A DNA stretch of 64,000 nt, taken from Roseateles depolymerans. Its GTDB lineage: Bacteria > Pseudomonadota > Gammaproteobacteria > Burkholderiales > Burkholderiaceae_C. The stretch spans positions 185,133-249,132 of the forward strand of contig NZ_QUMT01000006.1 of assembly GCF_003387155.1 (NCBI RefSeq). Reading direction: 5' to 3'. A program made the translations under genes and the position numbers. Under the pieces are notes generated by a model. The model was given only the letters and a program-made list of their open reading frames with translations. It did no database searches and was not told the DNA's origin. Position 1 is the stretch's first letter; each line of letters opens with the position of its first letter. This document shows, in pieces, positions 9,703 to 18,889 of this stretch.

Positions 9703-10413
9703 TCAGACGTGCACCAGCGTGCCTTCGTCCTCACCTTGCACCACGCGCTTGAGTGCGCCCGGCTTGAAGATGGAGAACACCCGGATGGGCAGCTTCTGGT
9801 CCCGGCACAGGGCGAACGCGGTGGCATCCAGCACCTGCAGATTCTTGCTGATGGCCTCATCAAAGCTGATGCGGCTGTAGCGGGTGGCCGTCGGGTCCTT
9901 CTTGGGGTCGGCGGTGTAGACGCCGTCCACCTTGGTGGCCTTCAGCATGATTTCCGCGCCGACTTCAGCGCCGCGCAGCGCAGCAGCGGTGTCGGTGGTG
10001 AAGAAGGGGTTGCCAGTGCCGGCCGCGAAGATCACGACCTTGCCCTCTTCCAGGTATTGCAGCGCCTTGGGGCGCACGTAGGGCTCGACCACCTGCTCGA
10101 TGGCAATGGCGGACATCACCCGGGCGGTCATGCCTTCCTGGCGCATCGTGTCGGCCAGGGCCAGGGAGTTCATCACCGTGGCCAGCATGCCCATGTAGTC
10201 GGCCGTGGCACGGTCCATGCCGACCGAGCCGCCCGCAACGCCGCGGAAGATGTTGCCGCCACCGATCACGACGGCGACTTCCACGCCCAGACGGGTGACG
10301 TCCTGGATCTCCTGGACCATGCGCACGATGGTGGCGCGATTGATACCGTAGGCATCGTCCCCCATCAGGGCTTCGCCGGAGAGCTTGAGCAGGATGCGTT
10401 TGTGCGCGGGCAT
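9703..10413 (-). CDS. pyrH: UMP kinase PyrH
   Basis: PyrH phosphorylates UMP to UDP, feeding pyrimidine nucleotides. The 236-residue product is a hexameric amino-acid-kinase-fold enzyme, not a P-loop NMP kinase. The nucleotide loops are visible: [11 protein letters not shown] near the N-terminus, [11 protein letters not shown] at about residues 48-58, and [18 protein letters not shown]. The ATG at 10413 has GAGGTAACA directly upstream, which fixes the start; an in-frame extension of 25 codons looks non-coding. It follows tsf after a terminator-like hairpin, so it may also have its own promoter. Confidence 0.98.
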   Translation of the reverse strand: MPAHKRILLKLSGEALMGDDAYGINRATIVRMVQEIQDVTRLGVEVAVVIGGGNIFRGVAGGSVGMDRATADYMGMLATVMNSLALADTMRQEGMTARVMSAIAIEQVVEPYVRPKALQYLEEGKVVIFAAGTGNPFFTTDTAAALRGAEVGAEIMLKATKVDGVYTADPKKDPTATRYSRISFDEAISKNLQVLDATAFALCRDQKLPIRVFSIFKPGALKRVVQGEDEGTLVHV

Positions 10414-10494
10414 TGTTACCTCGTCAATACAGCCACTGAAGGCAATGGAGTTGCGCGCGCACAGGCACCATCCGCCTGGCGCAGGCACAAGTGT

Positions 10495-10518
10495 AAAGGG
10501 CGCCCGGGGGCGCCCTTT
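10495..10518 (-). terminator. Intrinsic-type hairpin after tsf
   Basis: A perfect 10-bp stem (AAAGGGCGCC with GGCGCCCTTT) around a 4-nt loop lies 12 nt after the tsf stop. On the minus strand only three T residues close the stem and run on, so termination may be partial and some transcripts would read into pyrH. The plus-strand side has a better T-rich tail but no gene that needs it. Confidence 0.7.
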
Positions 10519-10530
10519 TGTTTCTGGAGC

Positions 10531-11430
10531 TTACTGCCCCTTGCTGGCGGCGGCCACCTGGGCAGCCACCTCGGCGGCGAAGTCGTCCACCTTCTTCTCG
10601 ATGCCTTCGCCCACCACGTACAGGGTGAAGGACTTCACCGTGGTGTTCTTTTCCTTGAGCATCTGAGCGACGGTCTGCTTGCCGTCAGCGGCCTTCACGA
10701 AGACCTGGTCCAGCAGCGAGACTTCCTTCAGGAACTTCTGGACCGAACCTTCCACCATCTTGGTGACGATCTCGGCAGGCTTGCCGGACTCGGCAGCCTT
10801 CTCGGTGGCGATCTTGCGTTCCTTCTCGACCAGCTCGGCCGGCACTTCGGCCGACGACAGGGCAGCCGGCTTCATGGCGGCCACGTGCATGGCGACGTCC
10901 TTGGCGGCGACTTCGTCACCGTCGAACTCGACCATCACGCCGATGCGGGTGCCGTGCAGGTAGGAGGTCAGCTTGGCACCGGAGGCGTAACGCTTGAAGC
11001 GGCGGATGGTCATGTTCTCGCCGATCTTGCCGATCAGGCCCTTGCGAACATCTTCCACCGTCGGGCCGAAGCCTTCCTGCGACAGCGGCAGGGCGGACAG
11101 GGCGTCCACGTCGGCCGGGTTCTTCTCGGCCACCAGGCCAGCCAGGGCGTTCACGAAGGCCAGGAAGGCGTCGTTCTTGGAGACGAAGTCGGTTTCGCAG
11201 TTGACTTCGATCACGGCGCCAGCGCCGCCGACCACAGCTGCGGCGACCACGCCTTCAGCGGTGATGCGCGAAGCGGCCTTGCCAGCCTTGTTGCCCAGCT
11301 TGACACGCAGGATTTCTTCCGCGCGGCCCAGGTCGCCTTCGGCTTCCGTCAGGGCCTTCTTGCACTCCATCATGGGAGCGTCGGTACGGGCGCGCAGCTC
11401 GGCGACCATGCTTGCGGTAATTGCTGCCAT
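10531..11430 (-). CDS. tsf: Translation elongation factor Ts
   Basis: EF-Ts recycles EF-Tu by exchanging GDP for GTP. The 299-residue protein has the N-terminal TS-N/UBA module ([19 protein letters not shown]) and the core motif [14 protein letters not shown] good ribosome binding site (GGAGATTGAA) precedes the ATG at 11430. It lies downstream of rpsB as in most bacteria, but a strong terminator-like hairpin lies between the two. tsf expression therefore depends on readthrough or a second promoter (inference). Confidence 0.98.
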   Translation of the reverse strand: MAAITASMVAELRARTDAPMMECKKALTEAEGDLGRAEEILRVKLGNKAGKAASRITAEGVVAAAVVGGAGAVIEVNCETDFVSKNDAFLAFVNALAGLVAEKNPADVDALSALPLSQEGFGPTVEDVRKGLIGKIGENMTIRRFKRYASGAKLTSYLHGTRIGVMVEFDGDEVAAKDVAMHVAAMKPAALSSAEVPAELVEKERKIATEKAAESGKPAEIVTKMVEGSVQKFLKEVSLLDQVFVKAADGKQTVAQMLKEKNTTVKSFTLYVVGEGIEKKVDDFAAEVAAQVAAASKGQ

Positions 11431-11511
11431 TTCAATCTCCGTGTGGTGCAGGCCCCATCCTTCAACGGGAAGCTTGGGCGCCTGCGAAATCTTGCTTGGA
11501 AAATTGCTTAG

Positions 11512-11534
11512 AAAAAAGGGGCTGAATCAGCCCC
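11512..11534 (-). terminator. Intrinsic terminator or attenuator between rpsB and tsf
   Basis: On the minus strand GGGGCTGA and TCAGCCCC pair around a single base and are followed by six T residues. It starts 30 nt after the rpsB stop. This is a textbook rho-independent shape and probably sets the ratio of S2 to EF-Ts. Confidence 0.85.
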
Positions 11535-11563
11535 CTGGTCGAACCCTTGCGGGGACGCGGCGA

Positions 11564-12310
11564 TCAGGCGCCTTCGTTCACTTCGACGAACTCGTCGCCT
11601 TCAGCGGCGACAGCCTGCACCAGCTCTTGCGTCGAGTTGGCACGGCCTTCCAGCACGGCGTCGGCCACGGCCTTGGCGTACAGGGCCACTGCCTTGGCGG
11701 AGTCGTCGTTGCCGGGGATGACGTAGTCGATGCCTTCGGGCGAGTGGTTGGTGTCCACCACGCCGATGACGGGAATGCCCAGCTTCTTGGCTTCAGCCAC
11801 GGCGATCTTGTGGTAGCCCACGTCGATCACGAACAGGGCGTCCGGCAGAGCGGCCATGTCCTGGATGCCGCCGATGTTCTTTTCCAGCTTGGCGATATCG
11901 CGCTGGAACATCAGGGCTTCCTTCTTGATGGACGGCTGGGTGCCAGCGTCCACCTGGGTCTGCATGTCCTTGAGCTTCTTCAGCGAGGTCTTGACCGTCT
12001 TGAAGTTGGTCAGCGTGCCGCCCAGCCAACGCTGGTTCACGCTCGGCACGCCAGCGCGTGCGGCTTCTTCAGCGACGATGTCGCGCGCCTGGCGCTTGGT
12101 GCCCACCATCAGGATGGTGCCGCGCTTGGCCGACAGCTGGCGCACGAACTTCAGGGCTTCCTCGAACGCGGGCAGCGTCTTTTCGAGGTTGATGATGTGG
12201 ATCTTGTTGCGATGGCCGTAGATATACGGGGCCATCTTGGGGTTCCAGAAGCGGGTTTGGTGACCAAAGTGGACGCCTGCTTCCAGCATCTCGCGCATCG
12301 TGACGGACAT
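11564..12310 (-). CDS. rpsB: 30S ribosomal protein S2
   Basis: S2 is a late-assembling small-subunit protein needed for S1 binding. The 248-residue product starts [20 protein letters not shown] and carries the family blocks [17 protein letters not shown] and [15 protein letters not shown]. The ATG at 12310 is supported by GGAG about 9 nt upstream; a 12-codon upstream extension is not S2-like. The C-terminus is acidic, as usual. It is the first gene of the long minus-strand cluster, with a promoter and leader upstream where S2 autoregulation, known in other proteobacteria, could act (inference). Confidence 0.99.
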   Translation of the reverse strand: MSVTMREMLEAGVHFGHQTRFWNPKMAPYIYGHRNKIHIINLEKTLPAFEEALKFVRQLSAKRGTILMVGTKRQARDIVAEEAARAGVPSVNQRWLGGTLTNFKTVKTSLKKLKDMQTQVDAGTQPSIKKEALMFQRDIAKLEKNIGGIQDMAALPDALFVIDVGYHKIAVAEAKKLGIPVIGVVDTNHSPEGIDYVIPGNDDSAKAVALYAKAVADAVLEGRANSTQELVQAVAAEGDEFVEVNEGA

Positions 12311-12349
12311 GAATGAACTCCGAAGGTTGTTTCTGGAACCCGGCACGAA

Positions 12350-12369
12350 TTGCAGGACAAGCCCTGCAA
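12350..12369 (-). promoter_or_regulatory. Hairpin in the rpsB leader
   Basis: TTGCAGG and CCTGCAA form a perfect 7-bp stem with a 6-nt loop, about 40 nt before the rpsB start codon. It lies inside the predicted 5' leader and has no T tract. It could be part of an S2-binding autoregulatory structure, but I did not recognise a known leader consensus. Confidence 0.35.
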
Positions 12370-12595
12370 CACCTTGTGGACCGCCTCAGCCGCATGCTTG
12401 CTGCCTGCGCTGACGCTGTCTGTCATCACTGAAGCGTTCAGTGACTGCCGGATCCGCGAATTTGCGATGTGACCTGTCGCACAGAACCCATTCCTGTGCA
12501 TTCAGTGTCGCCACCGCGTCTTTGCCTGCCGCGCCGGTACGTTCAATACGTGTTCCGTACGTTCCGCACGTCGCGACCTTGGCAAAAACCCGAAG

Positions 12596-12624
12596 AGTAT
12601 AACCCGATTTCTGCGGCCTTTCGA
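12596..12624 (-). promoter_or_regulatory. Predicted sigma70 promoter for rpsB
   Basis: On the minus strand a -10 element TATACT (12596-12601) lies 17 nt from a -35 element TCGAAA (12619-12624, four of six consensus bases). Predicted transcription would start near 12589 and give a leader of about 280 nt before rpsB. This is the only near-consensus promoter I found ahead of the cluster. Confidence 0.6.
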
Positions 12625-13035
12625 GGCCAGTCATGGTCGGTCCCTCGAGCGCGGTTGGGGGGCACCGGGGGCTGGTGGAGGCTGGCGCGCCAGAAGTGTG
12701 AACTTAACGTGTCAGCCGTGACTGAAGTGCAACAACTTCCCACCAAGATTGGCGGCGGCAGCCCTGCGCCCTGGCACCATGAGCGCCGCGCGCAAGACTG
12801 ACGGTTGCGCAACCCCGATTTCCCCTGACAAGAAACCTGGTGCCGCCGGACCGGCAGGCACCGATGCATGACATGACGCACGCCTTTGCCGGCCTGGTGA
12901 CCTGCCTCAATCCGCGCCTTGATCCGCGCCTTGATCCGCGCCCTCATCCGCGCCTCGCTTCGCATGCAACGCCCATGCGGTCCGCTTGCTCCGCACCGCG
13001 GTTAGCACGCGCAAACGCCCCGGAGGGTCACTGAC
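12625..13035. other. Intergenic region upstream of rpsB and the oxidoreductase gene
   Basis: The 410 nt between the rpsB promoter and the divergent oxidoreductase gene contain no recognisable gene. They hold the short 12-bp tandem repeat listed separately and, at the right edge, the ribosome binding site GGAGGG 8 nt before the ATG at 13036. Short reading frames here have no family resemblance. Confidence 0.6.
12911..12957. repeat. 12-bp tandem repeat, about four copies
   Basis: The unit TCCGCGCCTTGA is repeated with small changes about four times in the intergenic DNA before the oxidoreductase gene. No function is apparent. Confidence 0.7.
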
Positions 13036-14247
13036 ATGCGCGTGGCCATTATCGGCGCCGGCCTGGCCGGCGTGACCACCGCCTACGAACTGGCCCGCCA
13101 AGGCCACGACGTGCAGGTGTTCGAGCGGGACACCAGCGTCGCCACCGGCGCCAGCTTTGCGCCGCCGGGCCTCATCGCGCCGGCGCTGCTGGCGGCCCGC
13201 CCTCCCGCGCGCCTGGCCTGGCGCGGTGCGCCCCGGCAACTCGGCTGGCGCTGGGCCCACTGGCGGGCGCGGCGTGCCAGCGCCCAGCAGCCGCTGCCGG
13301 TGCCGTCCGCCGTGTTGCAACTGGCGGTTCAGGGGCAGGCGCTCCTGGCCGACTGGCGCCAGGCGCTGCAACTGGAGGTGGAGCACCGCAGCGGCGTGCT
13401 GCTGCTGTGGCGCACCGCCAAGGACTACAAGCAGGCGGCTCCGTTGATCGCCCGGCTGCAGGCGGCGCAGCTGCCCCATCGGGAGCTCGATGCCGCAGCC
13501 TGCCTGGCGCTGGAGCCCGGCCTCAACCCGGACACGCGGCTGCATGGGGGCCTGCATCTGCCACAAGACGAATCGGCCAATGCCCGCCAGTTCAGCCAGG
13601 CGCTGAAACTGGAAGCCCAGCGGCTGGGCGTGCGGTGGCAGTTCAATGCCGAAGTGCTGAAGATCGAACCGGGCAGCCAGCCCTCGCTGCACCTGGCCAC
13701 CGGACCCGCCCAGCGGGCGGATGCGGTGGTCCTGTGCGCCGGCAAGGGGGCGCCGGCGCTGCTGTCGCCGCTGGGGATTCGCCTGCCCTGGGGCACTGTG
13801 CATGCGCACACCCTCACTGCGCCACTGCGGCAGCTGGAAGCCCACCCGGATCTCGGCCCCGCCGCAACCGTCATCGATGTCGCCTTGGGCGTGAGCATGA
13901 CGCGACTGGGCCAGCGGGTGCGTATCGGCGGCGGCCAGGAGCTGGGCGGAACCGCCGGCCAGCCGAACGGACCGTCGATGAGCGCGCTGCACCAGGCCGC
14001 CCACGATTGGTTCCCCGGTGCACTGCAGGCCGGCGGGCAGCAGCGCTGGAAGGCCGCCCGGCTGCTGCTGCCCGACGAGCTGCCGGTGATCGGCGCGAGC
14101 GGCGTGCCGGGCGTGTGGCTGAATCTGGGCCATGGCGAATCGGGCTGGGCCCTGTCCGGCGGCGCGGCCCAATGGCTGGGAGAACGGCTGGCGGGACGGG
14201 ACGGCGGCGTGGACGCCTCGGTGCTGGAGCCGACCCGGCTGCGCTAG
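13036..14247 (+). CDS. FAD-dependent oxidoreductase, DadA/glycine oxidase-like
   Basis: This is a DAO-fold flavoprotein of 403 residues. Residues 1-30 form the FAD-binding Rossmann start MRVAIIGAGLAGVTTAYELA, followed by an acidic position at FERD. The C-terminal second FAD contact is visible as NLGHGESGWALSGGAAQWL. Family members oxidise D-amino acids or similar amines; the substrate here cannot be told from sequence. A strong ribosome binding site (GGAGGG) supports the start. The gene ends 9 nt before the NAD(P)H-hydrate repair gene, so the two are probably cotranscribed. Confidence 0.9.
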   Translation: MRVAIIGAGLAGVTTAYELARQGHDVQVFERDTSVATGASFAPPGLIAPALLAARPPARLAWRGAPRQLGWRWAHWRARRASAQQPLPVPSAVLQLAVQGQALLADWRQALQLEVEHRSGVLLLWRTAKDYKQAAPLIARLQAAQLPHRELDAAACLALEPGLNPDTRLHGGLHLPQDESANARQFSQALKLEAQRLGVRWQFNAEVLKIEPGSQPSLHLATGPAQRADAVVLCAGKGAPALLSPLGIRLPWGTVHAHTLTAPLRQLEAHPDLGPAATVIDVALGVSMTRLGQRVRIGGGQELGGTAGQPNGPSMSALHQAAHDWFPGALQAGGQQRWKAARLLLPDELPVIGASGVPGVWLNLGHGESGWALSGGAAQWLGERLAGRDGGVDASVLEPTRLR

Positions 14248-14256
14248 AGTCGGCGC

Positions 14257-15816
14257 ATGCGCGCCTTGCTCCCCCACACCCAAGCCACCTGGCCGCTCCA
14301 CGACATCGCGGCCAGCCGCGAACTGGAGAAGGCTGCGCTGCAGCAGCGACCAGCGCACCAGTTGATCGAGCAGGCGGGCGCGGCCGTCGCAAGGCTGGCG
14401 ATGGCGCTGGTGCCACATGGCCGATCTGCCGTGGTGCTGGCGGGGCCCGGCAACAACGGCGGGGATGCGCTGATCGCGGCACGATGGCTGGCCGCACGCG
14501 GGTGGCGCCTGCAGGTGTACCGCTTCGGGCCGGAACCGGCCGCAGGCAGTGACGCGGCCCATGCGCTTCGCGCTGCGGTTGATGCGGGGCTTGAGATTCG
14601 GCGCGGTCTTCCGACGGTGGATGGCCACCCTTCCCCCGGGTCGAGTGCGGCATCGGGCTCGGGCTTGATTGCAGGCGCGCCTCCCGCACCCATCGACCTC
14701 TGGATTGACGGCCTGTTGGGACTAGGCGCCCACCGCGCCCCGGAAGGTGACATCGCGGCCGCCATCCGTCTGGCCAACCGCCATCCCGCCCCCACGCTCG
14801 CCATCGACCTGCCGAGCGGTCTGCATGCCGACACCGGCCAGACCTGCGGCGCCGACACCATCCGCGCCGACCATACGCTTTCGCTCCTGACGCTCAAGCC
14901 CGGGCTGGTGACCGGCGAGGGCCGCGCCTATGCGGGACGCCTCTGGTTCGACGATCTGGGTGTGACGCCCTCGCCCGCCACGGCGCACTGGGTCGGGCTG
15001 GACGCGTTGACCGAGTGGCACCAGCAGCATCCTCGCGGCGCCACCAGCCACAAGGGGCGCCAGGGCGATGTGGTGGTGCTGGGCGGCGCACCGGGCATGC
15101 GCGGCGCGGCCTGGCTGGCGGCCACCGCCGCACTCACCGCAGGCGCCGGCCGTGTCTATGCGGCCCTGCCGGACGACGACGGACAACCCTGGCCGGCACG
15201 CCCCGAGCTGATGCATTGGCCGGCGCAGCGGTGGCGCCAGCCGCAAGCCTGGCGTGATGCCGTGGTGGTGTGCGGCTGTGGGGGCGACACCGGCATCCTG
15301 CCCTGGCTGGATGCGGTGCTGCACGAGGCCAGACATCTGGTGGTGGATGCGGATGGATTGAATCTCGTCGCGGACGATGAGGCCCTGCGCAAACGGCTGG
15401 CGGCGCGACGCTCGCATGGCCTGCAGACGATGCTGACGCCACACCCGCTGGAAGCTGCGCGCCTGCTGGGTCTGGCCGGCGCTGCCGCCATTCAGTCCGA
15501 CCGGTTGGCAGCCGCCAAGGCATTGGCCGAACGGTTTGATTGCACGGTGGTGCTCAAGGGCTCGGGGACCGTGATCGCGTCGCCGGGGCATCTGCCGGAC
15601 ATCAACAGCTCGGGCTCCCCCGCACTGGCTACGGCGGGGACCGGGGATGTGCTGGCCGGGTGGGCCGGAGGCCTCTGGGCGCAGGCGCCAGACGCGGAGG
15701 CCCACACGGTCGCCCGCACAGCGGTGCTGTGGCATGGAGCAGCCGCGCAGGACCATGCAGGCCCCCTGCGCGCGGCCGACCTGATCGAGGCGATGGGGGC
15801 GCTGCGACGCGCTTGA
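14257..15816 (+). CDS. nnr: Bifunctional NAD(P)H-hydrate epimerase / ADP-dependent NAD(P)H-hydrate dehydratase
   Basis: The 519-residue protein repairs damaged NADHX and NADPHX. The N-terminal YjeF_N epimerase domain carries GPGNNGGDALIAARWL at residues 63-78. The C-terminal carbohydrate-kinase-like dehydratase domain has HKGRQGDVVVLGGAPGMRG, then PHPLEAARLLG, and the nucleotide motif TAGTGDVLAGWAGGLW near residue 455. Both domains look complete, matching E. coli Nnr. The epimerase half also carries a Pro/Ala/Ser-rich insertion (around residues 125-145) ahead of IDLWIDGLLGLG. It follows the flavoprotein gene by 9 nt and is convergent with rnr. Confidence 0.96.
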   Translation: MRALLPHTQATWPLHDIAASRELEKAALQQRPAHQLIEQAGAAVARLAMALVPHGRSAVVLAGPGNNGGDALIAARWLAARGWRLQVYRFGPEPAAGSDAAHALRAAVDAGLEIRRGLPTVDGHPSPGSSAASGSGLIAGAPPAPIDLWIDGLLGLGAHRAPEGDIAAAIRLANRHPAPTLAIDLPSGLHADTGQTCGADTIRADHTLSLLTLKPGLVTGEGRAYAGRLWFDDLGVTPSPATAHWVGLDALTEWHQQHPRGATSHKGRQGDVVVLGGAPGMRGAAWLAATAALTAGAGRVYAALPDDDGQPWPARPELMHWPAQRWRQPQAWRDAVVVCGCGGDTGILPWLDAVLHEARHLVVDADGLNLVADDEALRKRLAARRSHGLQTMLTPHPLEAARLLGLAGAAAIQSDRLAAAKALAERFDCTVVLKGSGTVIASPGHLPDINSSGSPALATAGTGDVLAGWAGGLWAQAPDAEAHTVARTAVLWHGAAAQDHAGPLRAADLIEAMGALRRA

Positions 15817-15954
15817 TGGCGCAACGTCCACAGCCACCGCAGGCCGCCCCCCCGCCCCAATCCGGCAGCCGCTGATGCCGCAGCTGGGCCCCCTACTGAG
15901 GTGCCCGCGTCCACAACTGCTTCAGCGACCTCTTGGGCCACCGCCGCGAGGACC

Positions 15955-16002
15955 GCCTCCGCTCAGGTCCGCCTCCGCTCAGGTCCGCTTCCGCTCAGGT
16001 CC
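15955..16002. repeat. 16-bp tandem repeat spanning the rnr stop codon
   Basis: Three head-to-tail copies of GCCTCCGCTCAGGTCC (the third with one change) cover the end of rnr. The rnr stop codon (15995-15997) sits in the third copy, and two further stop-containing copies lie just downstream. Slippage here would change the 3' untranslated region, not the protein. Confidence 0.85.
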
Positions 16003-18433
16003 GCGACTTGCGCGGCGCCTTGGTCGGTGCCGACGCATTGGCGGCCTTCGCCGCCGGACGCTTCGCGCCACGCGCCGTGCGCTTGGCCGCCTTGACCGGA
16101 TGCGTGGCCACCGTCTTGGCGGACCTTTCTGCCTTCCGGCGCTCTGCCTTCAGGGCGCGATCGACCTTCTCGATGCGCTCGAGCTGCTCCACCGCCGACA
16201 CCGTTTCCGCGCCGACTTCCGGCGCGCTCACGATCTCGGCCAGCGGCTTGCGAGCGGCCCGCTTGTCGCCATGACGGTCCTGACGGCGCGAGTCGCCGTG
16301 CTTGTCGCGCATCGCGCGCTGCAGTTGACGGGCCTCGTCCTGCTCCCGCACGAGGCGGAAGTCGATCTTTCGGCCGTCCAGGTCCACGCGGCTGACCTGC
16401 ACCTGCACTCGCGCGCCGGTGGCGTAGCGAATGCCGGTGCGCTCGCCACGCAGTTCCTGGCGCACCTCGTCGAACTTGAAGTACTCGCCGCCCAGTTCGG
16501 TGATGTGCACCAGACCTTCCACATACAGCGCATCGAGCTGCACGAAGAGGCCGAAGCTGGTCACCGCGCTGACCGTGCCGGCGAACTCCTCGCCGAGGTG
16601 GTCGCGCATGAAGCGGCACTTGAGCCAGGCTTCCACATCGCGCGAGGCCTCATCGGCCCGGCGCTCATTGGCACTGCAGTGCGCGCCGACGATCTCCCAG
16701 CGTTCCGCCTCGGTCGTGGCGGTGGCGGGGTTGAGCGTCTTGGTGGGACGTCCCGGACGCTTGGGCAGCGGCTTGGCCGCGTCCATCTTGTGCGCATCCA
16801 GGGTGTACTTCTTGTTGCCCAGCAGGGCCTTGATCACCCGGTGCACCAGCAGGTCGGGATACCGACGGATCGGGCTGGTGAAGTGGGTGTAGGCCTGGTA
16901 GGCCAGGCCGAAGTGGCCGGAGTTGGCGGGCGTGTAGATGGCCTGCTGCATGGAGCGCAACAGCATGGTGTGGATCTGGGTGGCGTCGGGCCGGTCCTTG
17001 GTGGCCTGCGCGATGGCCTGGTACTCACCGGGGGCCGGATCGTCACTGATGCCCATGCCGATGCCCAGCGCGCGCAGATACGCCTGCAGCGCGGTGCGCT
17101 TTTCCGGCGTCGGCCCTTCGTGGACGCGGAACAGCGACGCATGCTTGCCGCCGGCAATGAAGTCGGCGGCGCAGACGTTGGCGGCCAGCATGGCCTCCTC
17201 GATCAGGCGGTGGGCCTCATTGCGGGTGCGGGGGACGATCTTCTCGATGCGGCCGTTGTCGTCGCAGACGATCTGGGTTTCCGTCGTCTCGAAATCGACC
17301 GCGCCGCGCTTGGCCCGCTGGGACAGCAGTGCGCGGTAGACCTCATGCAGATGCAGCAGATGCGGCACGAGGTCGCGGCGCTTGGCGGCTTCGGGACCGT
17401 GGGTGTTGCCCAGGATCGAAGCGACCTCGGTGTAGGTCAGCCGTGCATGGGAATTGATGACGGCCGGGAAGAACTGGTAGGCCTGGACCTCACCGGCTTC
17501 GTCCACGAGCATGTCGCAGACCATGGACAGCCGGTCCTGGTCAGGATTGAGCGAGCACAGGCCGTTGGACAGCTTTTCCGGCAGCATGGGAATCACGCGG
17601 CGCGGGAAGTAGACGGACGTGGCGCGCTCGTAGGCATCGCGGTCCAGCGGCTCGCCGGGCTTGACGTAGTGGCTCACGTCGGCGATGGCCACCAGCAGGC
17701 GCCAGCCCTTGAACGCGTTCTTGCCGCGGCCTTGCTTGTGGGGTTCGCAATAGACGGCGTCGTCGAAGTCGCGGGCATCTTCACCGTCGATGGTGACCAG
17801 GGCGACGTCGCGCAGGTCCACGCGGTGCTTCATGTCGGCGGCGCGGACCTTGTCGGGCAGCTTGGCGGCCTGGGCAAGGGTGTCGGGGCTGAAGGCGTGC
17901 GGGACCTCGTACTTGCGCACGGCGATCTCGATTTCCATGCCGGGGTCGTCGATCTCGCCGAGCACTTCGGTCACGCGACCAACGGGTTGCGAATACAGGG
18001 ACGGCGGCTCGGTCAGTTCGACGGCCACGATCTGGCCGGCGGTCGCATTGGCAATGGCGTTTTTGGGGACGAGGATGTCCTGCCCATAACGCTTGTCTTC
18101 GGGGGCGACGAGCCAGATACCGGATTCGAGCAGCAAGCGGCCGATGATGGGTTTCTTGCGGCGTTCCAGGATTTCGAGCACGCGGCCTTCGGGGCGATTG
18201 CGCTTGTCGAAGCGCACGATGCGCACGCGCAGCCGGTCGCCGTGCATCACGGCATGCATTTCCTGGGAGGACAGGTAGACGTCGGGCTGGCCGTCATCCG
18301 GCATCAGGAAGCCGTGGCCGTCGCGATGGCCTTGCACGGTCCCTTCGACTTCGCCCATCAATGAATTGGGCGTTTGCGAGCTTGCGTTCTTGAAGTTTTT
18401 GATAGTATGATCCTTGTCTTTCCTGAAACGCAA
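15995..18433 (-). CDS. rnr: Ribonuclease R
   Basis: RNase R is a processive 3'-5' exoribonuclease that digests structured RNA and tRNA/rRNA defects. The 812-residue protein has cold-shock domains from about residue 30 (GTVQGHRDGHGFLMPDD) and the RNB catalytic motif GEDARDFDDAVY with Asp219, 222, 224 and 225. A C-terminal S1 domain is followed by a Lys/Arg/Ala-rich tail of about 100 residues. The N-terminal helix-turn-helix region of E. coli RNase R is absent. The start is a TTG at 18433 with a modest GAGAAG site; the first ATG in frame is at 18358 and would remove 25 residues. The start is the least certain part. Confidence 0.95.
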   Translation of the reverse strand: MRFRKDKDHTIKNFKNASSQTPNSLMGEVEGTVQGHRDGHGFLMPDDGQPDVYLSSQEMHAVMHGDRLRVRIVRFDKRNRPEGRVLEILERRKKPIIGRLLLESGIWLVAPEDKRYGQDILVPKNAIANATAGQIVAVELTEPPSLYSQPVGRVTEVLGEIDDPGMEIEIAVRKYEVPHAFSPDTLAQAAKLPDKVRAADMKHRVDLRDVALVTIDGEDARDFDDAVYCEPHKQGRGKNAFKGWRLLVAIADVSHYVKPGEPLDRDAYERATSVYFPRRVIPMLPEKLSNGLCSLNPDQDRLSMVCDMLVDEAGEVQAYQFFPAVINSHARLTYTEVASILGNTHGPEAAKRRDLVPHLLHLHEVYRALLSQRAKRGAVDFETTETQIVCDDNGRIEKIVPRTRNEAHRLIEEAMLAANVCAADFIAGGKHASLFRVHEGPTPEKRTALQAYLRALGIGMGISDDPAPGEYQAIAQATKDRPDATQIHTMLLRSMQQAIYTPANSGHFGLAYQAYTHFTSPIRRYPDLLVHRVIKALLGNKKYTLDAHKMDAAKPLPKRPGRPTKTLNPATATTEAERWEIVGAHCSANERRADEASRDVEAWLKCRFMRDHLGEEFAGTVSAVTSFGLFVQLDALYVEGLVHITELGGEYFKFDEVRQELRGERTGIRYATGARVQVQVSRVDLDGRKIDFRLVREQDEARQLQRAMRDKHGDSRRQDRHGDKRAARKPLAEIVSAPEVGAETVSAVEQLERIEKVDRALKAERRKAERSAKTVATHPVKAAKRTARGAKRPAAKAANASAPTKAPRKSRT

Positions 18434-18544
18434 AAGCGCTTCTCGAGAACTTGGTTCCTAGGATACCTGAGGTTGAAGACTGAAGCTATCCAATGTAGGT
18501 GATGTGGAACTGGGGAATCAGAGAGGGTCGGTTTTTGGAACTTA

Positions 18545-18629
<85 letters not shown>

Positions 18630-18635
18630 ATTTCG

Positions 18636-18665
18636 AAAAGGGGTCAGCGCAAGCTGACCCCTTTT
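18636..18665 (+). terminator. Intrinsic terminator of tRNA-Leu
   Basis: A perfect 13-bp stem (AAAAGGGGTCAGC with GCTGACCCCTTTT) around a GCAA tetraloop begins 7 nt after the tRNA CCA end. It is one of the strongest hairpins in the window and is symmetrical enough to work from both sides. Confidence 0.95.
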
Positions 18666-18889
18666 CTCATTCTGACGCCCAGGAAGTGATGTCCAGTGGA
18701 CATCACGCGAGGACTCGAATGGTTTGGACCGTAGGTCCAAACCGGGGTCGCGCTTGCGTGACCGAGTCCTCGGGGCAGTGCACAGGAGTGCCGAGGGGCG
18801 CCAGAAAGAGCTGCGCCATCGCGTGCCGCGGCCATCACCGGCACATTACCGCCCCACCACCGGCACATCACCGCCAAGTGACTGAGCTT

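Noticed and set aside
12469..12801. A plus-strand frame of about 110 codons upstream of the oxidoreductase gene
   Set aside because: It overlaps the rpsB leader and promoter, shows no family resemblance and has no ribosome binding site.
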